Shown here piece by piece: positions 1-8,488 of a stretch of 64,000 bases of DNA. The DNA is from Streptomyces sp. S.PB5 (lineage in GTDB: Bacteria; Actinomycetota; Actinomycetes; Streptomycetales; Streptomycetaceae), in the NCBI RefSeq assembly GCF_030403745.1, contig NZ_JAQMWP010000030.1:1-64000 (forward strand), given 5' to 3'. The stretch's first letter is position 1; every line of letters starts with the position of its first letter. The notes under the pieces were generated by a model. It worked only from the letters and a program-made list of their open reading frames with translations. It had not been told where the DNA came from and searched no databases. Position numbers and translations under genes: made by a program.

Positions 1-127
1 CCATCACACCCCAGACACCCAGCGGCCCTCGACGGCCACCGGGCACCAAATCCTGCCCATACCCACCCTGACCTGCACCTATTTACGCGTCAGAGGTCCG
101 GGGCGATCTCACGGGAGGACAGCTACA

Positions 128-557
128 TCCAATGCCGAAGCGGGCCCTTGAAAGTGGCCGCCGCTTGTTCCTTCTTCGAGGCCGTGGTGACGACTGTGGC
201 GTCCATGTCGACCACGGTCCAGCCCTTCAACCTCCGCCCGGCCACGGTCGGCCAGGGGAATCCGCCGGGCCGCAGGTGCAGCAGGGATCACACGTGCTGG
301 CGCACCGTCCGCCGGGCCTTCGCCATCCGCGTCGGCGCCGGCTCGTCCAGGGCGGTCAGGGTGCGGCGGGTGGTGGAGTCCGATGCGGCAGGCCCGGACA
401 GACTCCGGTGACGCAGGCCGGGTTGTTCGGCCGCGCTCAGGTTCGCCGCGCCGGGCGGGAGGGCTGCCGCAAGCTGGACGACGATCGCCGCACGCTCGTG
501 CCGGCCGTCCCCGGCACCGACCGGCAGCACGGCTGCGAGCGTGCCGCTCAGCCCCAC
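128..557 (-). pseudogene. IS1380-family transposase fragment
   Basis: Pieces of an IS1380-type transposase lie in different minus-strand frames. The N-terminal part reads IVVQLAAALPPGAANLSAAE, followed by a stretch resembling the ALDE region. A second frame carries WTVVDMDATVVTTASKKEQA, which matches the first catalytic-Asp block of the family (DlDatlv..SeKe.A). The element stops shortly after that block, so most of the DDE domain is gone. It is non-functional. Confidence 0.6.
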
Positions 558-596
558 TCGGTCCGCGGCCGACTTCGGTGTGGCCCGCTGGGGTGT

Positions 597-898
597 TCAG
601 CCGGTCTTCGGGACGTGCGTGACATCTCGTGCGACGGCCACGAAGTGCGTGGCGGCGGGTGAGACGCCGTGGCGCGGGATGGCCAGGGCGAGTTCGACCG
701 GTGACGTGGTGGGGATCAGTTCGGCGAATACCGCGCCCAGGCCGGTCAGGGCTGCCACCGAGCCCGGGACGATGCTGACGCCGCAGCCGGCCGCCACCAG
801 TCCGACGATCGTCTGCATCTGCACCGCCTCCTGCACCGCCCTCGGCTCGAAGCCGCCCGCGTCCCGGCAGAGGGCGGTGATCTGGTCGTAGGGTGCGT
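597..898 (-). pseudogene. LysR-family regulator, C-terminal fragment
   Basis: The frame reads YDQITALCRDAGGF then VQEAVQMQTIVGLVAAGCGV and SIVPGS, the end of a LysR substrate-binding domain. It stops at a natural-looking TGA. The helix-turn-helix half is absent; upstream sequence switches directly to IS110 coding sequence at about 898. I infer that an IS110-type event removed the front of this regulator. No regulated target can be named. Confidence 0.65.
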
Positions 899-1278
899 TC
901 CTGGACGAAGACGGTACGGGTACGGGTGAGGTCCCGCAGTTGCCTCACGACCTTCGGCGGGACGAAGGAGGCCCGGACCATGCCGCGTTCGGCGAGCTTG
1001 GCCAGCCAGACCGCGGGCTTCCAGCAGATAGAAGAACGGACGCCAATACGAGTCCGTCGCCTCCCTGACCACCCGCTCGACGCCTTGGCAGACCAGCGCG
1101 TCGCCGAGCCCCAGGATCGCATTGGTCATCGAGGCGACCGTCCAGATCTTCTGGACGCGCCGACCTTCGATGGTGTCGTCGGGACGCGCAGGCAGACCGT
1201 GCCGGACGCCTTGCCGATGTCGATCGCCGCGACCCGCGCGACCGTTCCGTCGTCGCGGTCTTCTCTCAACTCCTTCAT
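899..1278 (-). pseudogene. IS110-family transposase, frameshifted N-terminal fragment
   Basis: The start MKELREDRDDGTVARVAAID leads into IDIGK, the first acidic block of the IS110 DEDD domain. A second frame carries GVERVVREATDSYWRPFFYL and a third carries the LRDLTRTRT block. These are successive parts of one IS110 transposase broken by two frameshifts and cut at the LysR junction. The C-terminal half with the catalytic serine is missing. Confidence 0.7.
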
Positions 1279-1383
1279 GGCATAGCCCTGTTGTGCTCGT
1301 GCGGACGTGGCTGCCCGGGAAGCCAAAGGGGTAACGGAGAAGCTGAGGATGGGCCGGGCGACAGACGCCCGGCCCGAATCCGG

Positions 1384-2781
1384 TCAGCCGAAGTCCGGAA
1401 GCCAACTTCCGTGGAAGCCGAGGGGCACTCGGGCCGGCAGATGGACGGTGGCCACGGGGGCCGCGGTCACGTCCTGGGCCGCCAGGATCACCAGGTCGGT
1501 GGCGGAGCGCTCGGGGTCATGGACGAACACCAACAGATACCCGTCGTCCTCGGCGCCACCGGCCGCCGCGGGCACGAAGACCGGCTCGGCGAGCGTCGCG
1601 GCCCTGCCGAACGTGCGGATCTCCTGGGTCCCGCGGTGCAGATCGTGCTTGATCAGCCGGTTGGAGAACGCGTCGTCAGGGAGCTGCTCGAGTTCAAGGG
1701 TGCCGGCGAAGGACTCCATCAGATCGGTGGTGGCCGCTGTGTAGCCGTAGCGGTACGGCAGCGAGATCAGCCGGTCGTTGATCCGGGGGAACTCCTGCGG
1801 CCGGTCGTCGAGGCGCTGCACGGTGGCCTTCCCCGCGGCCGGGTCGAGGGTGTAGCGGTCCAGGGCGGGCGTGCCGTGGCCTTCGATGGAGCCGGTGGCG
1901 TTGGACATCATCCTCGGGTGGGTGACCACGTCCAGAACCACGCGCTCCCCGTCGTCGTAGGCGTTCAGCGTGTGGAAGATCCATACGGGATCCACATCGA
2001 CCCACCGCACGTCGGCCGCGGTTCCCGCCCGCGGCATCACCCCTATGCGGGCCTGGTGCGCGTCGTTCCACTCGTAGGGAATCAGTGCGCCGCGCAGGGC
2101 GGCCTCGCCGTTGAAGGTGACCGGCAGGTCGTAGACGAGGACGTGGTTCTGGGTCAGGGCGAAGTCGTGCATCATCGCGCCTGACGGCACGGAGATGTTC
2201 TCGGAGCGGGTGACCCGGCCCTCGGGGCCGACCACGTGGTAGGTGACGTAGGGCAGGCCCGACATGTAGGCCACGGCGTGGAGTTCGCCGGTGGCGCGTT
2301 CGAGCTTGGGGTGGGCGGTGAATCCGCCGGGCAGGGTGCCCTCGAAGTCACAGGTCGACAGAGTGGAGAGGTCATGGCCGAGTTCGTAGGGCAGGGTGCC
2401 GCCCTCGACCAGGGCCAGCGTCCTGCCCGCGTGGCCGATGACGTGGGTGTTGGCGGCCACCTCCACGCCCCCGTAGACCGTGGCCTTGCGCGGTGGTTCA
2501 CCGAGCATGCGGTTGACCGCGCTCTGGCGCACCCAGCGGTTGCGGTACCACTCCGCCCGGCCGTCGCGCAGGCGCACGCCGTGCACCATGCCGTCACCGA
2601 GGAACAAGTGGTAGCGGGCGTCGTCGACGGCGATCGGGTTCGGGCCGTTGCGCAGATAGCGGCCGTTCAGTTCGGCCGGGATGGTGCCGGTGACCGGGAG
2701 GTCGAATGCCGTGACCTCTTCGCGCACGGCGGTGAAATCGCCGCGCAGAAAACGGTTGGGGCCGGCTGCGGGATCGTTCAT
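1384..2781 (-). CDS. Carotenoid cleavage oxygenase family protein
   Basis: A 465-residue member of the carotenoid oxygenase (RPE65/CCD) superfamily, which splits an alkene bond of carotenoids, apocarotenoids or stilbene/lignin-derived aromatics using non-haem Fe(II). The NGRYLRNGPNP and GDGMVHGV signatures are present. The four iron-binding histidines are readable as H157 (AHPK), H205 (MMHD), H270 (IFHT) and H457 (FHGS). The ATG at 2781 is chosen because AAGGAG lies 7 bp upstream; an upstream in-frame extension has no ribosome site. There is no signal peptide, so it is cytosolic. A 15-bp palindrome sits 41 bp upstream and is shared with the neighbouring flavoprotein and TetR genes, so induction by a TetR ligand is likely. 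The substrate is not predictable. Confidence 0.9.
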   Translation of the reverse strand: MNDPAAGPNRFLRGDFTAVREEVTAFDLPVTGTIPAELNGRYLRNGPNPIAVDDARYHLFLGDGMVHGVRLRDGRAEWYRNRWVRQSAVNRMLGEPPRKATVYGGVEVAANTHVIGHAGRTLALVEGGTLPYELGHDLSTLSTCDFEGTLPGGFTAHPKLERATGELHAVAYMSGLPYVTYHVVGPEGRVTRSENISVPSGAMMHDFALTQNHVLVYDLPVTFNGEAALRGALIPYEWNDAHQARIGVMPRAGTAADVRWVDVDPVWIFHTLNAYDDGERVVLDVVTHPRMMSNATGSIEGHGTPALDRYTLDPAAGKATVQRLDDRPQEFPRINDRLISLPYRYGYTAATTDLMESFAGTLELEQLPDDAFSNRLIKHDLHRGTQEIRTFGRAATLAEPVFVPAAAGGAEDDGYLLVFVHDPERSATDLVILAAQDVTAAPVATVHLPARVPLGFHGSWLPDFG

Positions 2782-2821
2782 GAAGGTGACTCCTTGGCGT
2801 GTTCCGGTGGACCCCGAGGGC

Positions 2822-2836
2822 GGTAACACTGTTACC
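2822..2836. promoter_or_regulatory. Predicted TetR operator, copy 1 (carotenoid oxygenase promoter)
   Basis: GGTAACACTGTTACC: perfect 6-bp arms around 3 bp, in the 88-bp gap between the flavoprotein stop and the oxygenase start. The arms are the same as at 4233-4247, with half-degenerate copies at 4930-4963 upstream of the TetR gene itself. Confidence 0.75.
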
Positions 2837-2869
2837 CCTCGGGTGTGATCGGTCGGTTCTGGACGCCGG

Positions 2870-4207
2870 TCAGGACACGGGCAGACGCCTGAGCACTCCG
2901 TCCGGGTCGTACCGGCGCATGGCGGCGGTCAGCCGCGGCCACTGCGGGCCGAAATGGGCGGACCAGTCCTCGGCGGTGCGGGCGACGGCGCCGACCGGGT
3001 CGGCGGTTCCGCCCAGGGCGCGGGCCCGCTCGGATCGGGTGCGGTTGGCGGTGGCCATCCTCCGGGCCCAGTCCGGATCGTCTTCGGGGCCGCAGGGGAA
3101 GAACGCGACCATGAACACCACCGGTTCCCCCTCGGGCACCCGGAACAGGGGAGTGGTCAACCGCTCGGTGGAGAGGGGGTACACCTCGATCGTGCCCATG
3201 GCGCCCATGTCGCTCGGCGGGACTTCCGCCGTGAGTCGTTCGACGTACTCGGTGACGGCTCCCGGGCTCAGGAAGACGGCGAACCAGGGGTGCGCGTGCG
3301 GTGTGTCGGTGGTGACGCACGGGAAGGCGTCTTCCGTGCCCAAGCGGTAGAGGAACTTCCGGTAGGTCGTGTCGGTGATCCGCACGGTCTCGCGAGGACG
3401 GTTCAGGAGGGCCAGCAGGGCCTCGTCGTCGGGGCGTCGGCGTGCGGGGTCGTACTGGACCGCCGCGTCGACGGCGTACAGCCAGCCGTCGGGCCCCGGC
3501 GGGACCCATCCCTCCAGATGATCGAAGGCCCCGGTGCGCAGGAGCCGCCCCTGCTCGGTGACGAGGTCGTCCGCCGAGTCGAACGCCGTCTGGTACAGGC
3601 GGACCCGCTGCGGGGCGGGAATCAGCCGCAGGGTGACCTTGGTGACGACCCCGACCTGGCCGAGGCCGCCCAGCACCGCGTGGAACAGCTCAGGCTCACG
3701 GTCGCGGGAACAGATGAGTGTCCGGCCGTCCCCGGTGACCACTTCGAGCTCCAGCACCTGGTCGGTCTGCGCGCCGTGGCGGTGCGAGGCACTGCCGAGG
3801 CCGGCGAACGAAAGGGTGCCGCCCACGGAGACACTCAGGAAGTCGGTGAGCACAGCGGGAGTCAGGCCGTGTTCCAGGGTCGCGTCCACCACGGCGGACC
3901 AGGGGGCGCCCGCGTCCACGGTGACCCGGTCCTCGCCCACTTCGTGGACGGTCGACAGGGCGGACATGTCGATCACGATGCCGTCGGCGACGAGGGTCCG
4001 GCCGTGCACCGACCGGCCGCGGCCGCGCACGGCGACGGGCAGCGCGCGTGCGGCGGCGAGCCGGAGGGCCTCGGCCACGTCCGGCGCGCCGGTAGGACGT
4101 ACCACGGCATACGGCGGCTGCGTCGGGGCGACCCTTCCGAAGTCGTCGGCCGCCGCGGCGGTGGACTCCTTGTCCGTCAGCAGGGTCACGCTGGTTTCCT
4201 CTGACAT
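2870..4207 (-). CDS. FAD-linked oxidoreductase, cytokinin-dehydrogenase-like
   Basis: A 445-residue flavoprotein of the vanillyl-alcohol-oxidase/PCMH fold. The FAD domain occupies about residues 30-205 (RGRGRSVHG, VGGTLSFAGLGSASHRHG, LGGLGQVGVVTKVTL) and a cytokinin-oxidase-type substrate domain follows. Relatives oxidise cytokinins, alcohols or amines. In plant and many bacterial cytokinin dehydrogenases the FAD is held covalently by the His of a GHS motif. Here that position is Arg65 in GRGRS, so I expect non-covalent FAD unless His68 substitutes. The ATG at 4207 has GGAGGAA upstream and a 15-bp operator 25 bp upstream. It has the same strand and same operator as the carotenoid oxygenase, which suggests two steps of one catabolic route. 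The real substrate is unknown. Confidence 0.85.
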   Translation of the reverse strand: MSEETSVTLLTDKESTAAAADDFGRVAPTQPPYAVVRPTGAPDVAEALRLAAARALPVAVRGRGRSVHGRTLVADGIVIDMSALSTVHEVGEDRVTVDAGAPWSAVVDATLEHGLTPAVLTDFLSVSVGGTLSFAGLGSASHRHGAQTDQVLELEVVTGDGRTLICSRDREPELFHAVLGGLGQVGVVTKVTLRLIPAPQRVRLYQTAFDSADDLVTEQGRLLRTGAFDHLEGWVPPGPDGWLYAVDAAVQYDPARRRPDDEALLALLNRPRETVRITDTTYRKFLYRLGTEDAFPCVTTDTPHAHPWFAVFLSPGAVTEYVERLTAEVPPSDMGAMGTIEVYPLSTERLTTPLFRVPEGEPVVFMVAFFPCGPEDDPDWARRMATANRTRSERARALGGTADPVGAVARTAEDWSAHFGPQWPRLTAAMRRYDPDGVLRRLPVS

Positions 4208-4232
4208 GGTCGGCTTCCTCCAGGATCTCGGC

Positions 4233-4247
4233 GGTAACGGCGTTACC
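4233..4247. promoter_or_regulatory. Predicted TetR operator, copy 2 (flavoprotein promoter)
   Basis: GGTAACGGCGTTACC: identical arms to copy 1 with a different 3-bp core, 25 bp upstream of the flavoprotein ATG. Confidence 0.75.
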
Positions 4248-4289
4248 GTCCGGTTGTGCGAACGAATCACGGGTCTCCCGGCCCCGCCG

Positions 4290-4913
4290 TCAGCGAGTGT
4301 GGGTCGCGTGGGCCTCGATCACCGCGTCGAGCAGCGCGGCATGCTGCCTCTCGGCGACCTCGTGGGTCAGGTGCCCCGCGAGTTCAAGGCTGACCACGCC
4401 GTGCTGGCTGGCCCAGAGCATGTGGGCCACCTGCTCGGCTTCGCTGTCGGCGGCGAACCGCCCGGCCGCCACGCAGGCGTCTGCGGCGCTCACCAGGATC
4501 TCGAAGACGGCGCGGCTGCTTTTCTTGGCCTGCTGGCTCGGAACGAACCCGGGGATGGCCTGCTCGAACATCACACGGTAGTAATCGGGCACAGCCAGTG
4601 CGTTTTGCCGGTACGCGGCCCCCAGCGCGCGGAGATGGGCGACTGGGTCGTCCTGAACGGGGATGCCGAGCAGCAACTCCCGGAACCGTGCGAAACCGTC
4701 CAGGTAGAGCGCCTCCGCCAGGCCGTCCTTGCCGCCGAACATCGTGTACACCACTTTGGTGGTGCAGCCCACCTCGCCGGCGATGCGGCGCAGCGTCAGC
4801 GCTCCAGGCCCCTCCTCGACCAGCAGATGCCTGGTCGCATCGAGGAACGCCTGCCGCAACGCGCCCTGCCCGCTGCGCAAGGCGCGCTCGTATGCTGTGA
4901 CCTTTGTGGACAT
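4290..4913 (-). CDS. TetR/AcrR-family transcriptional regulator
   Basis: A 207-residue repressor-type protein. The N-terminal helix-turn-helix reads LTLRRIAGEVGCTTKVVYTM then FGGKDGL at about residues 35-65, the canonical TetR DNA-binding block; the rest is a helical ligand domain. The ATG at 4913 (MSTKVT) is chosen because the operators lie just upstream (4930-4963); a start 33 bp further up would run into them. The gene is the first of three on this strand, and the same operator precedes the flavoprotein and oxygenase genes. The sequence therefore shows a likely autoregulated local repressor of both enzymes. The inducer is unknown, plausibly the substrate of the enzymes. Confidence 0.9.
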   Translation of the reverse strand: MSTKVTAYERALRSGQGALRQAFLDATRHLLVEEGPGALTLRRIAGEVGCTTKVVYTMFGGKDGLAEALYLDGFARFRELLLGIPVQDDPVAHLRALGAAYRQNALAVPDYYRVMFEQAIPGFVPSQQAKKSSRAVFEILVSAADACVAAGRFAADSEAEQVAHMLWASQHGVVSLELAGHLTHEVAERQHAALLDAVIEAHATHTR

Positions 4914-4929
4914 ACCCCGGCCTTCTCTA

Positions 4930-4963
4930 GGTAACGCTGTTGTCAATCTGCGACAGCGTTACC
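4930..4963. promoter_or_regulatory. Tandem half-degenerate TetR operators at the regulator's own promoter
   Basis: Two 15-bp sites, GGTAACGCTGTTGTC (4930-4944) and TGCGACAGCGTTACC (4949-4963), face each other. Together they form a larger inverted repeat GTAACGCTGT-N12-ACAGCGTTAC. Each has one perfect half of the GGTAAC-N3-GTTACC operator seen at the two enzyme genes, as expected for weaker autoregulation. Confidence 0.7.
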
Positions 4964-5220
4964 CGCCTGTCAAGGTGTATGCGTGATGACGCTGAAGTGC
5001 ACGCATGATCACGTTTCTGTGATCGCGGTGATCGCGCCGCGGAGACAGTGTGGAGACACAGCTCATCGAGCGGGCCGGTGCCTTCGGGTGATCTCGCGAA
5101 GAAGCGCGGCCATCAGAGGGCGGAATGAGAGTGCACAGGCGTTTTGTCATTACCTGAATGTGTGGCGGTGCGGCATCCCGGCCAGTCGGCGGCCATGGGG
5201 ATATTGGGCTGGTCGCCGTG

Positions 5221-5509
5221 AGCGAGCGCAAGCCCTGCAAGACCGACGTGAGGGACGAGCGGGAAATGGCGCGTCGGAAGGCGGACCCGAGCCTGGTGGT
5301 GCTCGATACCCAGAGCGTGCACGCGGCGGCCGGAGCGCCCGCTGAGTCGACGGGGCGCGATGCGGCAAAAGGCACCGGACCGCAAGCGCGGACTTGCCGT
5401 TGACGTTCCGGGGCTGGTGATCGCGGTGGTCGTGGCGGCCGCGTCGGCGCGCGAGAACGCCCGCGCGCAGACGCTCCCTCTCACCTTCGCCGGGAGCTCT
5501 GGCTGGTAG
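5221..5509 (+). pseudogene. IS5-family transposase fragment
   Basis: Two frames hold REMARRKADPSLVVLDTQSV and then KRGLAVDVPGLVIAVVV, consecutive blocks of the IS5-type DDE domain around the first catalytic Asp (LDTQSV). A frameshift lies between them near 5390, and the C-terminal part is gone. The 5510-5858 stretch that follows has no recognisable gene, only a short unassigned frame (LRTLAYQLMDAARLQRGRLT). Confidence 0.65.
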
Positions 5510-5858
5510 AAGACGCGGCGTCCGGTGGCGCCGTCCGCGCACAACGACGACCTGCGTACCCTCGCCTACCAGTTGATGGACGCGGCCCGTCTGCAGCGCG
5601 GCCGGCTCACAGCGGTGGCTCTCAGGGGCGAGGACCTCATCGGCGCCGGCCAAACGGCCGAGCAGAGGTGAGGTCCGTGCTGCTTGAGCCGCCCTGAAGA
5701 CTCGACCAGCCTCAAGGCCTGCCGCAGGTCAGATCCGGTGTCAACGTACGGCGTTGCATTCATGGATGTGCGAGTGTGCTGGATGGGATGCCGGCAGACG
5801 GGAGCTCTGCGTCGTGCTCTCTGGCGGTCCGTGTGGCGTGCGGGGAACAATCAACCGC

Positions 5859-7868
5859 ATGATCGAGTCCTCTGGTGGTTCATCCACCTTCCGTGACCTG
5901 TCCGCCTTCGTCGCCTGCCCTCGCGTCAACTCCCTTGCCCTGTCCGTTGATGGCACTCGTCTCGTCGCCGCCGTGCAGTCGCTGTCCGGGGACAGGACGC
6001 GGTTCGTGTCCGCTCTGTGGGAGATCGATCCAGCCGGGGAGCGTGACGCGCTGCGGCTGACCCGGTCCGACAAGGGCGAGTCGGGGCCGGTGTTCGGCCC
6101 GGACGGGACGCTGTACTTTCTGTCCGGACGGGCCGCTGCAGACGGCGACGAGGACGGGGGATCCGCGCTGTGGGCGCTGCCGCCGCGCGGGGAGGCCGTC
6201 GTTGTGGCCCGGCACCCAGGAGGGATCGCCGCGGTCACCGTCGCCCGGGATTCCGGCGCGCTGTGCCACACTGCGGGGCTGCTGCCGGGTGCTGCCGATG
6301 CCGAGGCGCACGGCAAGCTGCGTGCGGCGCGAAAGGACGCGAAGGTCACCGCGATCCTGTATGAGGCTGGGCCGACCCGTGCCTGGGACCACGACCTGGG
6401 CCCGGAGGAGCCGCACACCTTTGTCCGCGCCGGTGTCGAGGCGGAGCCGGTTGTCGCCGGTGGGCAGGGGATCGGTCTGGAGGATCCGGGGGACACGTCG
6501 TTGTCGCCGGACGGCACGAGGGTCGCGTACCGCCGGTTCGTGCCCGGGCGGGTCCCGGACGAGCATCGGACCGCCGTGGTCGTGGCCGACGCGGTCAGCG
6601 GTGAGGAGATCCACGTCGTCGGTGATCTGGAACACCTCTACGAGGCGCCGCGGTTCACCCATGACGGCTCGGCCGTCGTGTGCTGCCGGATGCGCTATCC
6701 GACGTACGACGACCCCTGGGATGCCACTCTTGTCCGGATCGACCTGGCCGACGGCACGGTGCGGGACCTGCTGCCCGGGTTCGACAACTGGCCCGGTGGC
6801 GTGGTCTGTTCACCGGTGGACGACACGCTCTTCTTCACGTCCGACGAGCAGGGGCACGCACCCGTCTTCAGGCGCGACCCGCACGGTGGCGTGACACGCC
6901 TCACCGCTTCGGGTGCGTACGGCTCGCTGACCGTGGCCCCCGACGGACGGACGCTCTACGCCCTGCGCCACGCGGTCGACGCGCCGCCGACACCCGTCCG
7001 GATCGACGCCGGCGTCGCCGACCAGATTCCTGCCGTACTGCCCGCCCCGGGCGGCGTCGGCCAGCTGCCCGGCACACTCACCGAGGTGCACGCGGAGGCG
7101 GACGACGGGTTCATGCTGCGCGGCTGGCTCGTCATGCCCGAGGGGGCGTGCGCCGAGCGGCCCGCTCCGCTGCTCGTCGCCGTCCACGGCGGACCGCAGT
7201 CCAGCTGGAACGGCTGGACCTGGCGGTGGAACCCGTGGCCCTTCGCCGCGCGCGGCTATGCGGTGCTGCTGCCGGATCCGGCCCTGTCGACCGGCTACGG
7301 GCAGATCAACCACCGGCGTGGCTGGGGGCAGTGGGGCGGGCGCCCGCACACGGATGTGATCGCCCTGACCGACGCGACCGAGGCCCGCAACGACATCGAT
7401 GCCTCACGTACCGCGCTCGCAGGCGGCTCGTACGGCGGATACATGGCGAACCGGGTCGCCACCACCACGGGCCGGTTCAAGGCGATCATCAACCATGCGG
7501 GTCTGTGGGATTTGCGGGCGTTTCAGGGCGACACCGATGTGCCCTGGTACTTCCAGCGGATCTTCGGCGACCCGCTGACGCGCCCCGAGCGGTACGAGGC
7601 CGACTCCCCGCACCTGGATGTCGCGAAGATCCGCACCCCGATGCTGGTCATCCATGGCGCGAAGGACTACCGCGTGCCCGTCGGGCAGGGCGCCGCGCTC
7701 TTCCAGGAGCTCCAGCGGCACGAAGTCCCCGCGAAGTACCTCTACTTCCCGGACGAGAACCACTGGATCCTCAAGCCGAACCACACGCGCCTGTGGTACG
7801 AGACGTCCCTCAACTTCCTCGACCACCACGTCCTCGGCAACGAATGGCAGCAGCCCGGCCTGCTCTGA
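5859..7868 (+). CDS. S9-family prolyl oligopeptidase-like serine peptidase
   Basis: A 669-residue protein with a WD40/TolB-like beta-propeller at about residues 1-400 and a C-terminal alpha/beta-hydrolase domain. The catalytic triad is visible: Ser524 in GGSYGGYM, Asp603 in AKDYRVP and His635 in ENHWILKP. An HGGPQSSW oxyanion segment precedes it. This is the acylaminoacyl-peptidase/DPP-like branch (S9C), which cleaves short peptides; the propeller restricts access to large proteins. There is no signal sequence, so it is intracellular. The start at 5859 (MIESSGG) is preferred over an upstream ATG whose extension is low-complexity and Cys/Trp-rich. The gene stands alone between IS remnants. Confidence 0.9.
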   Translation: MIESSGGSSTFRDLSAFVACPRVNSLALSVDGTRLVAAVQSLSGDRTRFVSALWEIDPAGERDALRLTRSDKGESGPVFGPDGTLYFLSGRAAADGDEDGGSALWALPPRGEAVVVARHPGGIAAVTVARDSGALCHTAGLLPGAADAEAHGKLRAARKDAKVTAILYEAGPTRAWDHDLGPEEPHTFVRAGVEAEPVVAGGQGIGLEDPGDTSLSPDGTRVAYRRFVPGRVPDEHRTAVVVADAVSGEEIHVVGDLEHLYEAPRFTHDGSAVVCCRMRYPTYDDPWDATLVRIDLADGTVRDLLPGFDNWPGGVVCSPVDDTLFFTSDEQGHAPVFRRDPHGGVTRLTASGAYGSLTVAPDGRTLYALRHAVDAPPTPVRIDAGVADQIPAVLPAPGGVGQLPGTLTEVHAEADDGFMLRGWLVMPEGACAERPAPLLVAVHGGPQSSWNGWTWRWNPWPFAARGYAVLLPDPALSTGYGQINHRRGWGQWGGRPHTDVIALTDATEARNDIDASRTALAGGSYGGYMANRVATTTGRFKAIINHAGLWDLRAFQGDTDVPWYFQRIFGDPLTRPERYEADSPHLDVAKIRTPMLVIHGAKDYRVPVGQGAALFQELQRHEVPAKYLYFPDENHWILKPNHTRLWYETSLNFLDHHVLGNEWQQPGLL

Positions 7869-7996
7869 CCCGGCCGGGGCCCGACCGTGGGCCTGCCTCT
7901 GACCCGGTGCCGTGTGACCGGTGGTGCGGATGCTCCTATGGGCTTCGTCAAGGAAATCAGGGTGCGTTGTGTTGCCGGTGGGGTCAGCATTGCTTG

Positions 7997-8488
7997 GTGT
8001 CTGAACTGCTGTGGGATGACGTGAAGGACTTCTTCGACCTTGAGTGGGAGGGGTGTCTTCCGGATGTGTGGGTCGCTGGGACTCTGGTTGAGGATTGGCA
8101 GGCGGTCCTCGATCTGATCGGTGAGAGTGGCTGGCGGAGTGAGTATTCCGAGGGCGGTGTGGTCATGCCGCTGCCGCGTGCTGAAGAGGTGCTGTCGCGG
8201 CCTGCTGATGCCGAGTGCGCGGATCTGCGGGTCTGGCCGGTTCCGGATGTGTTGGCGATCTTTCGGCTGGAGTCGGCTGACGAGATCGGTTTCGACGTGG
8301 ATCTGCGGGAGTTGCAGGGGCAGGAGCGGCTGGACGCGCTGTGTGGATTTCTTCGTGCGATCGGGCGTCGACTGGGCAAGCCAGTGGTGATGACGCCCGA
8401 GGGTGACTGGGAGCGAAGCCGCCCGGTGCTTGGGTTCGATGTCGAGTCCGACGAGGTGGTATTGCTGGCGAAGCCGCAGGTCAGCTGA
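7997..8488 (+). CDS. Conserved hypothetical protein
   Basis: A 163-residue acidic soluble protein (SELLWDDVKDFFDLEWEGCL ... VDLRELQGQERLDALCGFLR ... GFDVESDEVVLL). I recognise no catalytic motif, but composition and codon use are those of a real gene. The C-terminal half, with a GxxxGKPVxMTPEGD segment, looks like a single alpha/beta domain. GTG 7997 is chosen (TTG at 7994 is possible), with GGTGGGG about 14 bp upstream. Its stop overlaps by 8 bp the end of the convergent IS110 remnant, so the element inserted immediately behind this gene. The function is unknown; an immunity-type or nucleotide-sensing role cannot be judged from sequence. Confidence 0.6.
   Translation: MSELLWDDVKDFFDLEWEGCLPDVWVAGTLVEDWQAVLDLIGESGWRSEYSEGGVVMPLPRAEEVLSRPADAECADLRVWPVPDVLAIFRLESADEIGFDVDLRELQGQERLDALCGFLRAIGRRLGKPVVMTPEGDWERSRPVLGFDVESDEVVLLAKPQVS

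Noticed and set aside
2236..4204. Long plus-strand open frames opposite the carotenoid oxygenase and flavoprotein genes
   Set aside because: They are antisense shadows of high-GC genes with no family similarity and no ribosome sites.
6680..7996. Long frame overlapping the S9 peptidase
   Set aside because: Arg/Pro/Ala-rich out-of-frame translation of the peptidase; only its last part, from 7997, is a credible gene.
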